From an uncultured Bacteroidales bacterium (GTDB taxonomy: Bacteria; Bacteroidota; Bacteroidia; Bacteroidales; Bacteroidaceae): a stretch of 39,253 nucleotides of DNA. The notes below the pieces were generated by a model. The model was not told the DNA's origin, searched no databases, and was given only the letters and a program-made list of their open reading frames with translations. Numbering within the stretch: position 1 is the first letter of the stretch; each line of letters starts with the position of its first letter. Of the stretch, positions 1 to 7,766 are shown one piece after another. The DNA lies in NCBI GenBank assembly GCA_902786925.1, contig CADAEK010000024.1:1-39253 (forward strand), in the 5' to 3' direction. The position numbers and the translations under genes are program-made.

Positions 1-53
1 CCCGGGCGCGCCGATGGTACTGCACCGCAATGCGGGAGAGTAGGTCGCCGCCT
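1..53 (+). rRNA. rrf: 5S ribosomal RNA, 3' end (partial)
   Basis: The first ~53 bases read like the end of a bacterial 5S rRNA: a GATGGTACTGC segment followed by GCGGGAGAGTAGGTCGCCGCC-type sequence, the conserved last helix and 3' strand of 5S. The 5' half lies outside the window. A perfect intrinsic terminator follows directly, which fits the end of an rRNA operon. The exact 3' end is uncertain by a few bases. Confidence 0.9.
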
Positions 54-60
54 TCTTGAT

Positions 61-100
61 GGAGCCCTCCACATCATTTTGTGGAGGGCTCCTTTTTTTT
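61..100 (+). terminator. Intrinsic terminator of the rRNA operon
   Basis: A perfect 12-bp stem (ggagccctccac at 61-72 with gtggagggctcc at 81-92) closes an 8-base loop and is followed by eight T residues (93-100). It sits just after the 5S rRNA end, where an rrn operon terminator is expected. Confidence 0.95.
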
Positions 101-116
101 GTTCCGGCTTTTTGTG

Positions 117-124
117 TACCTTTG
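117..124 (+). promoter_or_regulatory. Possible -7 promoter box (TAccTTTG)
   Basis: TACCTTTG matches the Bacteroidetes -7 consensus TAnnTTTG. The -33 position falls in the T-run of the rRNA terminator and gives only TTTT at the 19-base spacing; a true TTTG lies 15 bases upstream. Transcription from here would begin just before or inside the 124-142 hairpin and could read towards the gene at 748. Confidence 0.3.
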
Positions 125-557
125 CATCCGGAAGGCGGATGCTGCAGGTGAAGGAGAAGATGCCGGGGCATGCCCGGAAGGACGGGTCAGCTTAGCGCGC
201 GCGGCAGGCACATGCTCCTAGATGAGCGCTGTGGCACCGGTTAAAGACAGAGCTTGCTTCATGATGAGTGCCGTTGCGCAGGTGAAAGTCAGGTGTATGT
301 CTACGAATGGTACAGTATGCAAGAGTGAGGGCTCTCACTCAAGCAGGCATGATCAGAAGTGCCAGCAAGTCAGTTCATTATGCGCAAAGGAGATGCTTTC
401 AAGCTTTCTTGTTGTGCGCCTTATTGGAGAAGAGGCAGTTGGGACGGTGTGGACATGGGAATATGATATGTCAAGGGCTAGGCTCTTTCGTGTTGATCCC
501 GTTGATATAGGTATATGTGCATGGAACAATGAAGCTGTTATGATGTGCTTTGTAGTT

Positions 558-706
558 GATAGCGTTTCACTGAGGGTACTTCCCCTCACGGTACTTCGTA
601 TCATTGTGTAACCCAAGATAGCGCTTCTCACGATAAAACTTCTCCTGATGGAACTTTCCTTGATAGCGCTTCCACTAAAACTGCGTCCCAAATAGTGCCG
701 TCAACT
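558..706. repeat. Degenerate 15-bp tandem repeat array (~10 units)
   Basis: Ten consecutive segments are 15 bases long (one is 14), starting at 558, 573, 588, 603, 617, 632, 647, 662, 677 and 692. Three begin GATAGCG(C/T)TTC (558, 617, 662), and others share an ACTTC core (573, 588, 632, 647). Units are only moderately similar, so the array is old or constrained at few positions. It ends about 40 bases before the start codon at 748. TGAGGG (571-576) and CCCTCA (583-588) form a small dyad inside it. Confidence 0.6.
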
Positions 707-747
707 CGTTAGTTGGTAATTGATTCTTAAATAAATACCATTTGAAT

Positions 748-3720
748 ATGGCCCATACAGATATAAAATATCCGACGCTACGCGAAACGAAGTTCGTGTA
801 TTTGATGCAGCGTCGCGTGTTCAACGTCTTGATTATTGCTAATCCTTATGACGCTTTCATGCTTGAGGATGACGGGCGTGTGGATGAGAAAATCTTTGAT
901 GAATATGCGAAGTTGGGATTGCGCTATCCGCCACGTTTCTTCCGTGCTGCCTCTCAGGAACAAGCTGCAGGGTTGGTGGATAAGACTCAGTTCGATCTTA
1001 TCATCTGTATGCCAGGAACGGCTAACAATGATGTGTTTGATATTGCACGCGGCATTAAGAATGAGTTTCCCACGGTGCCGATTGTCGTGTTGACACCCTT
1101 TTCGCATGGTATTACGCGCCGTATGGAGAATGAGGACTTGAGTGCTTTCGAATATGTCTTCTGTTGGTTAGGCAATACAGAGTTGTTGCTTTCCATTATT
1201 AAGCTCATTGAGGATAAGATGAATTTAGCCAACGACCTTGCTGCAGGCGTGCAAATGATACTAGTGGTAGAGGACAGCATCCGCTTCTATTCATCCCTAT
1301 TGCCTAATCTTTATCAGTTTGTCCTTCAGCAGAGTTTAGAGTTTGCCACTGAAGCACTCAACTCTCAGTTGGAAATGTTGCGTATGCGTGGACGCTCCAA
1401 GATTGTATTAGCACGTTCCTACGAAGAGGCTTGGGCGCTTTATTCCAAGTTTAGCGACAATGTGTTGGGTGTGATAAGTGATTGCCGTTTCCCCATGTTG
1501 GCCGACAGTAATGAGAAGGATGAACTTGCTGGTTTCAAATTGCTTAGTGCTATTCGTGAGGTGGATGAGTATGTTCCTTTGGTGCTCGATTCGAGCGAGG
1601 TTGACAAGAAACCGTATGCAGACCAGTGCAAGGCCGCTTTCATCGATAAGAACTCCAAGATGATCAATCAAGATATTAAAGACGTGCTTACCAAACACTT
1701 TGGTTTTGGTGACTTTATCTTCCGCAATCCCGACACGATGCAGGAAGTGGCGCGTGTGCATAATCTGAAGGAACTGCAAGACAATATATTCACGCTGCCT
1801 GCTGATTCGCTGAGCTATCATTTGCGGCACAACAATGTTTCTCGTTGGCTGGCTTCTCGTGCTATCTTCCCCGTGGCTGAGTTTCTGAAGAAGATTACGT
1901 GGAAGGTGGAGAATGACGTGGATGCCCATCGCCAGTACATCTTCGATGCCATTGTCAGCTATCGTAAGATGAAGAATAGAGGTGTGGTTGCCATTTTCCA
2001 CCGTGATCGCTTCGATAGTTATAGCCAGTTTGCCCGCATTGGTGAAGGCTCCTTGGGAGGAAAGGGTAGAGGTTTGGCTTTCCTTGATAACATTATCAAG
2101 CGTCGTATAGACCTTAATGAGTATGAGAATGCCTCTGTGCAGATTCCAAAGACGGTGGTGCTTTGTACTGATATCTTTGACCGCTTCATGGAGTCCAACT
2201 CGCTTTATGAGGTGGCGCTTTCTGATATCCCTGATGAGGAAATCTTACAGCATTTCCTGCATGGCCGCTTGCCCGAAGAGCTGGCAGACGACCTGATGTC
2301 CTTTATGGATGTGGTTAATGGTCCAGTAGCCATCCGTTCTTCCTCGTTGTTGGAAGACAGTCACTATCAGCCATTTGCCGGCATCTATTCCACCTATATG
2401 ATTCCACGTGCCAGCGACAAGTATGTGCGTCTCGAAATGCTTTCCAATGCCATCAAGAGTGTCTATGCCAGCGTGTTCTATCGCGCTTCGAAGGACTATA
2501 TGGTTGCCACGTCCAATGTGATTGACCAAGAGAAGATGGCTGTCATCTTGCAAGAGGTTGTAGGCCAGAAGTATGAGCATGGCTTCTATCCGACTATTTC
2601 GGGTGTGGGGCGCAGCATCAACTACTATCCTCTTGGTGATGAAAAGGCAGATGAAGGTGTTGTGGAGCTGGCATTAGGATTAGGCAAGTACATCGTTGAT
2701 GGTGGTCTTTGTCTGCGTGTTTGCCCATATCATCCAGACAAGGTCTTGCAGACCAGTGAGATGGAGATAGCACTTCGTGAGACTCAGACTAAGTTCTATG
2801 CGTTGGACTTGGATGCAAGTGAGGGAGCTGATGGCATGATGAATTTCCAGGTCGATGATGCCTTCAACCTCAAGACTGTTACGGTTCGGGATGCTGATCA
2901 TGACGGTTCCTTGAAGTGGATTGTTTCCACGTTTGATCCTTACGACCAGTGCATTTACGATGGTTACTATGAAGGCAAGAACCGTAAGATCATATCTTTT
3001 TCAGGGGTATTGCAGAATGGTGTGTTTCCACTTCCTGAGTTGCTGCAGAAGGTGCTTTACTATGGCCAGAAGGAGATGGCGCGTCCAGTTGAGATAGAGT
3101 TTGCTGTCAATCTAAATGAAGACCGTAGCGGAGAGTTCTACCTGCTGCAGATTCGTCCGATGGTGGACAATCAGATGCAGTTGGATGAAGATATCACTCT
3201 CATTGCTGATGATGTGTGCTTGTTGCGAAGCCATAATGCCATCGGGCACGGCATCGTCAACGACATTTTCGATGTGGTCTATGTCAAGACGGATGAGTAT
3301 AGTGCATCAAACAATCCTGCCATTGCAGAAGAGATTGAACGCATCAACCGTGGATTCTTGCAGCGAGGCGAGAACTATGTGCTGGTTGGACCAGGCCGAT
3401 GGGGCTCTAGCGATTCATGGCTGGGCATTCCTGTCAAGTGGCCCAACATTTCTGCTGCTAAAGTCATAGTGGAGGCGGGTCTCAGCAACTTTAGGGTTGA
3501 TCCGAGCCAAGGTACGCACTTCTTCCAGAATCTCACCAGCATGGGCGTAGGCTACTTCACCATCAACGACTTTATTGGTGATGGCATTTATAACCAGTCT
3601 CTTCTCAATGCTATGCCAGCCGTTGAAGAGACTGAACATGTGCGCCATGTGCGGTTCGAAAAGCCTCTCACCATCAAGATTGACGGTATGAAGAAAGAAG
3701 GAGTTGTCCTGTTGGAGTGA
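748..3720 (+). CDS. REC-REC-PEP/pyruvate-binding (PPDK N-terminal) fusion protein
   Basis: A 990-residue soluble protein from ATG 748; an in-frame TTG at 742 is less likely as start. Two receiver-like domains come first. The one at ~25-150 lacks a phosphorylatable Asp (FDLIICMPGT). The one at ~170-315 has the full set: E175/D176 acid pocket, D245 acceptor (ISDCRFP), S282/S283 and K301. Residues ~430-810 resemble the ATP-grasp, nucleotide-binding part of pyruvate phosphate dikinase/PEP synthase (GGKGRGLAFL at ~435, AIRSSSLLEDS at ~528, and FYLLQIRPM). The swivelling phospho-histidine motif and the PEP-binding TIM barrel are not visible; instead there is a ~180-residue tail with GPGRWGSSDSWLG and QGTHFFQNL. 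Homologues are often labelled PEP synthase, but the complete reaction seems impossible without those domains. A role as a signal-controlled kinase is inference. It converges with the ABC exporter after a 29-base gap. Confidence 0.85.
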   Translation: MAHTDIKYPTLRETKFVYLMQRRVFNVLIIANPYDAFMLEDDGRVDEKIFDEYAKLGLRYPPRFFRAASQEQAAGLVDKTQFDLIICMPGTANNDVFDIARGIKNEFPTVPIVVLTPFSHGITRRMENEDLSAFEYVFCWLGNTELLLSIIKLIEDKMNLANDLAAGVQMILVVEDSIRFYSSLLPNLYQFVLQQSLEFATEALNSQLEMLRMRGRSKIVLARSYEEAWALYSKFSDNVLGVISDCRFPMLADSNEKDELAGFKLLSAIREVDEYVPLVLDSSEVDKKPYADQCKAAFIDKNSKMINQDIKDVLTKHFGFGDFIFRNPDTMQEVARVHNLKELQDNIFTLPADSLSYHLRHNNVSRWLASRAIFPVAEFLKKITWKVENDVDAHRQYIFDAIVSYRKMKNRGVVAIFHRDRFDSYSQFARIGEGSLGGKGRGLAFLDNIIKRRIDLNEYENASVQIPKTVVLCTDIFDRFMESNSLYEVALSDIPDEEILQHFLHGRLPEELADDLMSFMDVVNGPVAIRSSSLLEDSHYQPFAGIYSTYMIPRASDKYVRLEMLSNAIKSVYASVFYRASKDYMVATSNVIDQEKMAVILQEVVGQKYEHGFYPTISGVGRSINYYPLGDEKADEGVVELALGLGKYIVDGGLCLRVCPYHPDKVLQTSEMEIALRETQTKFYALDLDASEGADGMMNFQVDDAFNLKTVTVRDADHDGSLKWIVSTFDPYDQCIYDGYYEGKNRKIISFSGVLQNGVFPLPELLQKVLYYGQKEMARPVEIEFAVNLNEDRSGEFYLLQIRPMVDNQMQLDEDITLIADDVCLLRSHNAIGHGIVNDIFDVVYVKTDEYSASNNPAIAEEIERINRGFLQRGENYVLVGPGRWGSSDSWLGIPVKWPNISAAKVIVEAGLSNFRVDPSQGTHFFQNLTSMGVGYFTINDFIGDGIYNQSLLNAMPAVEETEHVRHVRFEKPLTIKIDGMKKEGVVLLE

Positions 3721-3749
3721 GGACCTCAGGCGAGGGAATAGCTGTCGTG

Positions 3750-5402
3750 CTATGGTCGTTCCATCGTGAGGACGTCTGTTGTGAAGTCCACCACTGCCAT
3801 TCGGTGAGTGACAAAAATAATTGTGCTATTATTGAAATGCTGCTTGAGGTTCTCGAGCAGCATTTTTTCTGTCTCGGGGTCAAGGGCCGATGTTGCCTCG
3901 TCCAGCAGGAGCACTTGGCAGGGGTGGAGCAGGGCGCGTGCAATGGCGATGCGTTGGGCTTGTCCTTCCGAGAGCCCGCCTCCCTGTTCTGCACAGTGGG
4001 TGTCAAGTCCCTGTGGCAGACTAAAGACAAAGTCGGCCATTGCCCATTCAAGTGCTTGCCGCATGTCTTCCTCATTGGCGTCAGGGTTACCCATCAGCAG
4101 ATTCTCGCGGATGGTGCCAGAAAAGAGCGTGTTGCCTTGTGGTATATATGAGAAATTAGGGCGGAGAGCTGGCGACAGCGTATGTCTGTCGTCGGCGTAT
4201 GCTTCCACCTTTCCTTCTGTTGGCTCAATCAAGGCGAGCATCATGCGAATGAGTGTGGTCTTGCCAGCCCCAGTCTCTCCCAGGATGGCGGTAAAGGAAC
4301 CGGGCTGGAAGTCGTGTGAGAAGTTTTTGATAACGCTTCGTCCATCCTCGGTGTAGTGATAGGAGACATTGTTGAAGCGGATGCCCATCTTGCCCGTCAT
4401 GTGGATAGGTTCTTCCTCTTTCTCCAGAGGGAGCGCCTCCAGTTCCATCAGTCGTTCGCACGAGGCGATGCTGTTCACGAAGATAGGCAGCAGTCTGGCC
4501 ACATCGAGCATGGGGCGTTGAATGCGGTTAATCAACTGGGTGAATGCCATGAGTACGCCCACCGTGATGAGTCCTGCTTGCAGTTGGAACAGTCCCCACA
4601 CCAAGGCGGTGAGGAATGCTCCGGCAAAGCCGATGTTGACCAGTGTCTTGGAGAGGATAGAGAAACGTGCGCGTGTCTTAATTTGCTGGCGCAGCAGTTG
4701 TTGGCGTTGCTCCAGACGTTCCACCATCCTGTTCTCCTGTCCCAGCACCTTGATGACCATCTTGTTCTGGATGCTCTCTTGGATGATGGCCTGAATGGCC
4801 GAGTTGCTGTCCTTGATGGTGCGGACGATGCGTCGCATTCGCTTGAAATAGAATCTTGAAAGCAGCACAAAGATGGGGGAAATGACGATGACGATGACGG
4901 CCAGCGTTGAGTCCATCAAATAGAGGTAAATGAACGAGGCCACAAACTGAGCAATGACGATGACGGTGGTGGGCAGAATGTCTGTCATGAGTTCCACGAT
5001 GTCGTCCACGTCGCTGAAGAGACGATTCAGCACGTCGCCGCTGTGGTACTTCTCAATGCCTTGCCACCGTCCCTTGATGAGCCGTCGGAAAAAGAATTGC
5101 TGCATGAGGTTCTGTGTCCTCACGCCCAGTACGGCGCTCACCCATGTAATCGCAACGTGCAGCAGCATTTCCAACAGGAAGATAGTAGCAAGCAGAGCCG
5201 CCATCCAGAGGATGCTGCCCCCCTTGGCATGGGTGGCGATGTCGGTGAGCGAGCGGATGGTGTCCACGCTCAGCAGGCCCAGTCCCACCAGTGCGAGACC
5301 GATGAGCATGTTCAGGATGGCTTGCAGGCGGCAGCGCTTGTGGTGCTTCCACAGCCAGGCCATAATCTCTTTCACCGAATATTTTGTCTTGTTGTTTTTC
5401 AT
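3750..5402 (-). CDS. ABC exporter: fused membrane and ATPase domains
   Basis: A 550-residue half-transporter of the MsbA/multidrug exporter type. The first ~310 residues form a six-helix membrane domain, with hydrophobic stretches around 28-48, 62-82, 140-180 and 255-295. The rest is the nucleotide-binding domain: Walker A GETGAGKTT (G375-K381), signature LSEGQAQRIAIARAL (~475), Walker B VLLLDEATSALD (~500) and H-loop VTHR (~530). It would act as a dimer in the inner membrane. The substrate cannot be told from sequence. The start ATG at 5400-5402 is followed by a charged cytoplasmic leader. A 260-base gap upstream holds a three-copy dyad array (5513-5577), a candidate regulatory region. No consensus promoter was found. 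Confidence 0.9.
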   Translation of the reverse strand: MKNNKTKYSVKEIMAWLWKHHKRCRLQAILNMLIGLALVGLGLLSVDTIRSLTDIATHAKGGSILWMAALLATIFLLEMLLHVAITWVSAVLGVRTQNLMQQFFFRRLIKGRWQGIEKYHSGDVLNRLFSDVDDIVELMTDILPTTVIVIAQFVASFIYLYLMDSTLAVIVIVISPIFVLLSRFYFKRMRRIVRTIKDSNSAIQAIIQESIQNKMVIKVLGQENRMVERLEQRQQLLRQQIKTRARFSILSKTLVNIGFAGAFLTALVWGLFQLQAGLITVGVLMAFTQLINRIQRPMLDVARLLPIFVNSIASCERLMELEALPLEKEEEPIHMTGKMGIRFNNVSYHYTEDGRSVIKNFSHDFQPGSFTAILGETGAGKTTLIRMMLALIEPTEGKVEAYADDRHTLSPALRPNFSYIPQGNTLFSGTIRENLLMGNPDANEEDMRQALEWAMADFVFSLPQGLDTHCAEQGGGLSEGQAQRIAIARALLHPCQVLLLDEATSALDPETEKMLLENLKQHFNNSTIIFVTHRMAVVDFTTDVLTMERP

Positions 5403-5512
5403 TCTGCTTCGTTTCAGTTCGCTTGCTGCAGTCGTGGTGCACCCTCTTGAGGGTATGCTTGGATAGGTCTATTTCCATCTCCATTTGCTCCCTTCTTCCT
5501 GCACCTCTCAGG

Positions 5513-5577
5513 CGGTGTGACTCAGACCGGTGGTGCCGGTGTGACTCAGACCGTGGGTGGCGGTGTGACTCACACCG
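5513..5577. repeat. Three 17-bp near-palindromes at 24-bp spacing
   Basis: Copies lie at 5513-5529, 5537-5553 and 5561-5577. The third, CGGTGTGACTCACACCG, is a perfect dyad with 8-bp arms around a central C. The first two differ by one base (CGGTGTGACTCAGACCG). The regular 24-base spacing and single-base dyad centre resemble a cluster of operator sites. They lie 111-175 bases upstream of the ABC exporter start and 86 bases downstream of nadK. Confidence 0.8.
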
Positions 5578-5662
5578 ATTTTATACGATTGAAGGCCCCT
5601 GTTTATGCGTGCTCTCGGAATGGAGTTACAAAGGCAAGTTTTGGGGGAGAATGGAGAGGCGC

Positions 5663-6547
5663 TTATCCTCGGTTGTCAGCTCCCCACATCATCTTCTTCC
5701 GCAACGTGGAGAAGAAACTTTGTCCTTGCCGTGTGACAACTTTCACGCAGTAGGGTGCCTTGCGTATGCGCAGATGGATGTTGTCCGGATAGCTTTGGCT
5801 GCGTCCGTCGAGGGAGATGAGGAAGCTGTGGCTGCGGCTCTCCACGCGCAGAGAAATCTCGCTGTTGTCACACAACACGATGGGGCGCATGTTCAGGCTA
5901 TGAGGTGCCACAGGTGTGAGACAGATGGTGTCGCTCTGTGGCACAATGATGGGGCCTCCCACGCTGAGCGAATAGGCTGTGCTGCCAGTGGGTGTGCCGA
6001 TGATAAGTCCGTCAGCCTGATAGGTTGTGAGGTACTCGTCGTTGATGTTAGTATGGATAGTAATCATCGACGAGATGTCGTGCTTCAGGATGGCAATCTC
6101 GTTCAGCGCAAAAGGATAGCCCTTCAGTTCCATCTCGTCACACGAAATGTTCAGCACGCTGTGCCGTTCCACGTTGAAGTTGCCCTCATAAAGGTCTGCA
6201 ATCGTAGATTCAATGTGGTCGGGCGAGAAGCTGGCCAAAAAGCCCAAACGTCCGGTGTTGATGCCCACGATGGGAATCTCCTTGTCTGCCACACGACTGG
6301 CTACGTCCAGAAATGTTCCGTCGCCTCCCATGCATACGATGTAGTCAGCCTCAAACTGGTTGTTCTTGATAATTTCACACGTTGGAACATTAATTTTCAG
6401 GTTGTTAGTCAAGAACTGGTGAAACTGCTCAGGCATGGCAATCTCAGCTTTCCGTTCGGAGGCAATGGCGAAGAATTTCTGCACCGCAGCACTCTTACGC
6501 TCTTGATACACATTACCGAAAAGGGCAAACTTGAGCTTTTTAGTCAT
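5663..6547 (-). CDS. nadK: NAD kinase
   Basis: This 294-residue protein matches the cytoplasmic ATP-NAD kinase family, which phosphorylates NAD to NADP. The diagnostic GGDGTFLD motif is at residues 74-81 with catalytic D76. The NE/D motif ALNEIAIL includes N149/E150, and the glycine-rich TGSTAYSLSVGGP region follows at ~180. Length is normal. It is transcribed divergently from exbB across a 174-base gap. Its -7 box candidate at 6611-6618 lies ~65 bases upstream. Downstream is the dyad array and then the ABC exporter on the same strand, 260 bases away, so co-transcription is uncertain. Confidence 0.96.
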   Translation of the reverse strand: MTKKLKFALFGNVYQERKSAAVQKFFAIASERKAEIAMPEQFHQFLTNNLKINVPTCEIIKNNQFEADYIVCMGGDGTFLDVASRVADKEIPIVGINTGRLGFLASFSPDHIESTIADLYEGNFNVERHSVLNISCDEMELKGYPFALNEIAILKHDISSMITIHTNINDEYLTTYQADGLIIGTPTGSTAYSLSVGGPIIVPQSDTICLTPVAPHSLNMRPIVLCDNSEISLRVESRSHSFLISLDGRSQSYPDNIHLRIRKAPYCVKVVTRQGQSFFSTLRKKMMWGADNRG

Positions 6548-6562
6548 ATTTATGATTTTTTA

Positions 6563-6595
6563 TTTGTCGGATATGACGGAAATGTCGTATTTTTG
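6563..6595 (+). promoter_or_regulatory. Candidate promoter for exbB-exbD-tonB
   Basis: TTTG at 6563-6566, a 21-base spacer, then TAttTTTG at 6588-6595, close to the Bacteroidetes consensus (usual spacer 19-20). The start would be near 6602, giving a ~120-base leader before exbB at 6722. Confidence 0.45.
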
Positions 6596-6610
6596 CAAGT
6601 GAATCGTTCG

Positions 6611-6618
6611 CAAAGGTA
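6611..6618 (-). promoter_or_regulatory. Possible -7 box of nadK
   Basis: On the minus strand this reads TAccTTTG, ~65 bases upstream of the nadK start. The nearest TTTG (6633-6636) is only 14 bases away instead of 19-20, so the -33 element is weak or absent. Confidence 0.35.
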
Positions 6619-6721
6619 GAGATTATAATTTACAAAACCTTATTCATCATTCATAAAAAGCCGTGCGAACCGTATAAAACGTAACTTCTAATTGATAATT
6701 TACACCAAAACTTGACGCATT

Positions 6722-7345
6722 ATGGAAGAATTGAGCATTCTTGAGCTCGCATCAAAAGGCGGCTGGATTATGATTGTGCTGGCCATCCTCTCAATCATTG
6801 CAGTGTACATATTCGTAGAGCGTTTCCTGGCCATCCGCAGTGCTGGCAAGGACGACAAGCTCTTCATGGACCGCATTCGCGACTATCTCAAAAACAACGA
6901 TGTGAAGTCTGCCATCAACTTCTGCCGCAACACCAACACGGCTGCTGCGCGCATGATTGAGCGTGGCATCTCTCGTATGGGCAAGCCTGCTGCAGAGATT
7001 CAGACAGCCATCGAGAACACTGGCAATCTTGAAATTGCAACGATGGAAAAGCGTCTTCCTGTTCTCGCCACCATTGCAGGCGGAGCACCGATGATTGGAT
7101 TCCTCGGCACCGTAATCGGCATGGTCGAAGCTTTCTGGCAGATGAGCAACGCTGGCGGCAACATCGACATCAGCCTCCTCTCAGGTGGTATCTATCAAGC
7201 CATGATTACCACTGTGGGCGGCCTTGCTGTAGGCATCATCGCCCTGTTCGGCTACAACTACCTCGTGGCAAAGATAGACGGAGTGGTGAACGAGATTGAA
7301 GCCAAGTCTCTCACATTCATGGACATTGTAAGCGAAGGAGAATAA
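6722..7345 (+). CDS. exbB: ExbB/TolQ/MotA-family proton channel subunit
   Basis: This 207-residue inner-membrane protein has the MotA/TolQ/ExbB layout: a first helix at ~16-38, a long cytoplasmic segment with IERGISRMGKP, and two further helices at ~115-138 (GGAPMIGFLGTVIGMVEAF) and ~160-187 (MITTVGGLAVGIIALFGYN). With ExbD it forms the proton-driven motor that energises TonB and outer-membrane uptake. exbD starts 4 bases after its stop and tonB overlaps exbD, so the three form one operon. The ATG at 6722 is the first start in frame that gives a complete first helix. Confidence 0.93.
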   Translation: MEELSILELASKGGWIMIVLAILSIIAVYIFVERFLAIRSAGKDDKLFMDRIRDYLKNNDVKSAINFCRNTNTAAARMIERGISRMGKPAAEIQTAIENTGNLEIATMEKRLPVLATIAGGAPMIGFLGTVIGMVEAFWQMSNAGGNIDISLLSGGIYQAMITTVGGLAVGIIALFGYNYLVAKIDGVVNEIEAKSLTFMDIVSEGE

Positions 7346-7349
7346 GCCT

Positions 7350-7766
7350 ATGTTCAAGAGAAGAACAAAGGTCAGCCCGACGTTCAATATGGCGTCGATG
7401 ACCGATATCATCTTCCTGCTGCTCATCTTCTTCATGATTACGAGCACGATGGTGTCGCCCAATGCCATCAAGGTCCTTCTGCCTCAGGGCAAGAAGCAAA
7501 CGACAGTGAAGGCAACGGCACGTGTGGTGATTGACAAAGACCTCAATCTCTACGCAGCCGCAGGCAATGAACCTGAAGAGCCCGTCACGCTGGAGGAGCT
7601 GCCAAAAGTGCTTGGTGCACAGGTCAATGACTCCACCGAACTCTTCGTCTCCCTCTATGCTGACGAAGCCGTACCGTATAAGAATATAGTTGAGATATTG
7701 AGCATAGCCAACGAGAACCATTTCAAGATGGTGCTCGCCACTCGACCACCTTCTCAAAATGACTGA
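7350..7766 (+). CDS. exbD: ExbD/TolR-family biopolymer transport protein
   Basis: A 138-residue protein with a short charged N-terminus, one transmembrane helix (~17-37) carrying the conserved Asp of the proton pathway (D19, in MASMTDIIFLLLIFFMI), and a periplasmic domain. This is the standard ExbD/TolR plan and length. It pairs with ExbB, encoded immediately upstream, and its last eight bases overlap the start of tonB, suggesting translational coupling. ExbD rather than TolR is favoured by the TonB-like partner, though TolR cannot be excluded. Confidence 0.92.
   Translation: MFKRRTKVSPTFNMASMTDIIFLLLIFFMITSTMVSPNAIKVLLPQGKKQTTVKATARVVIDKDLNLYAAAGNEPEEPVTLEELPKVLGAQVNDSTELFVSLYADEAVPYKNIVEILSIANENHFKMVLATRPPSQND

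Larger units (their letters stand above)
101..747. other. Long intergenic region with hairpins and degenerate repeats
   Basis: About 650 bases separate the rRNA terminator from the next start codon. Reading frames here have no recognisable protein content. Visible elements are a possible -7 box TAccTTTG at 117-124, a 7-bp hairpin (124-130 with 136-142), a GGGCATGCCC palindrome at 166-175, two imperfect copies of a ~29-base segment beginning at 222 and 264 (42 bases apart), a 7-bp hairpin gagtgag/ctcactc (323-329 with 334-340), and a 15-bp-period array at 558-706. A long structured leader for the gene at 748, or a small RNA, is possible but unproven. Confidence 0.5.

Noticed and set aside
222..611. 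A 129-residue open frame downstream of the rRNA operon
   Set aside because: Its sequence shows no domain, it overlaps the 15-bp repeat array, and its first half is two copies of an imperfect DNA repeat. It is most likely an accidental frame.
5384..6619. A 411-residue plus-strand frame
   Set aside because: It lies antisense to nadK, whose motifs are complete, and runs through the dyad array. Its translation resembles no family.
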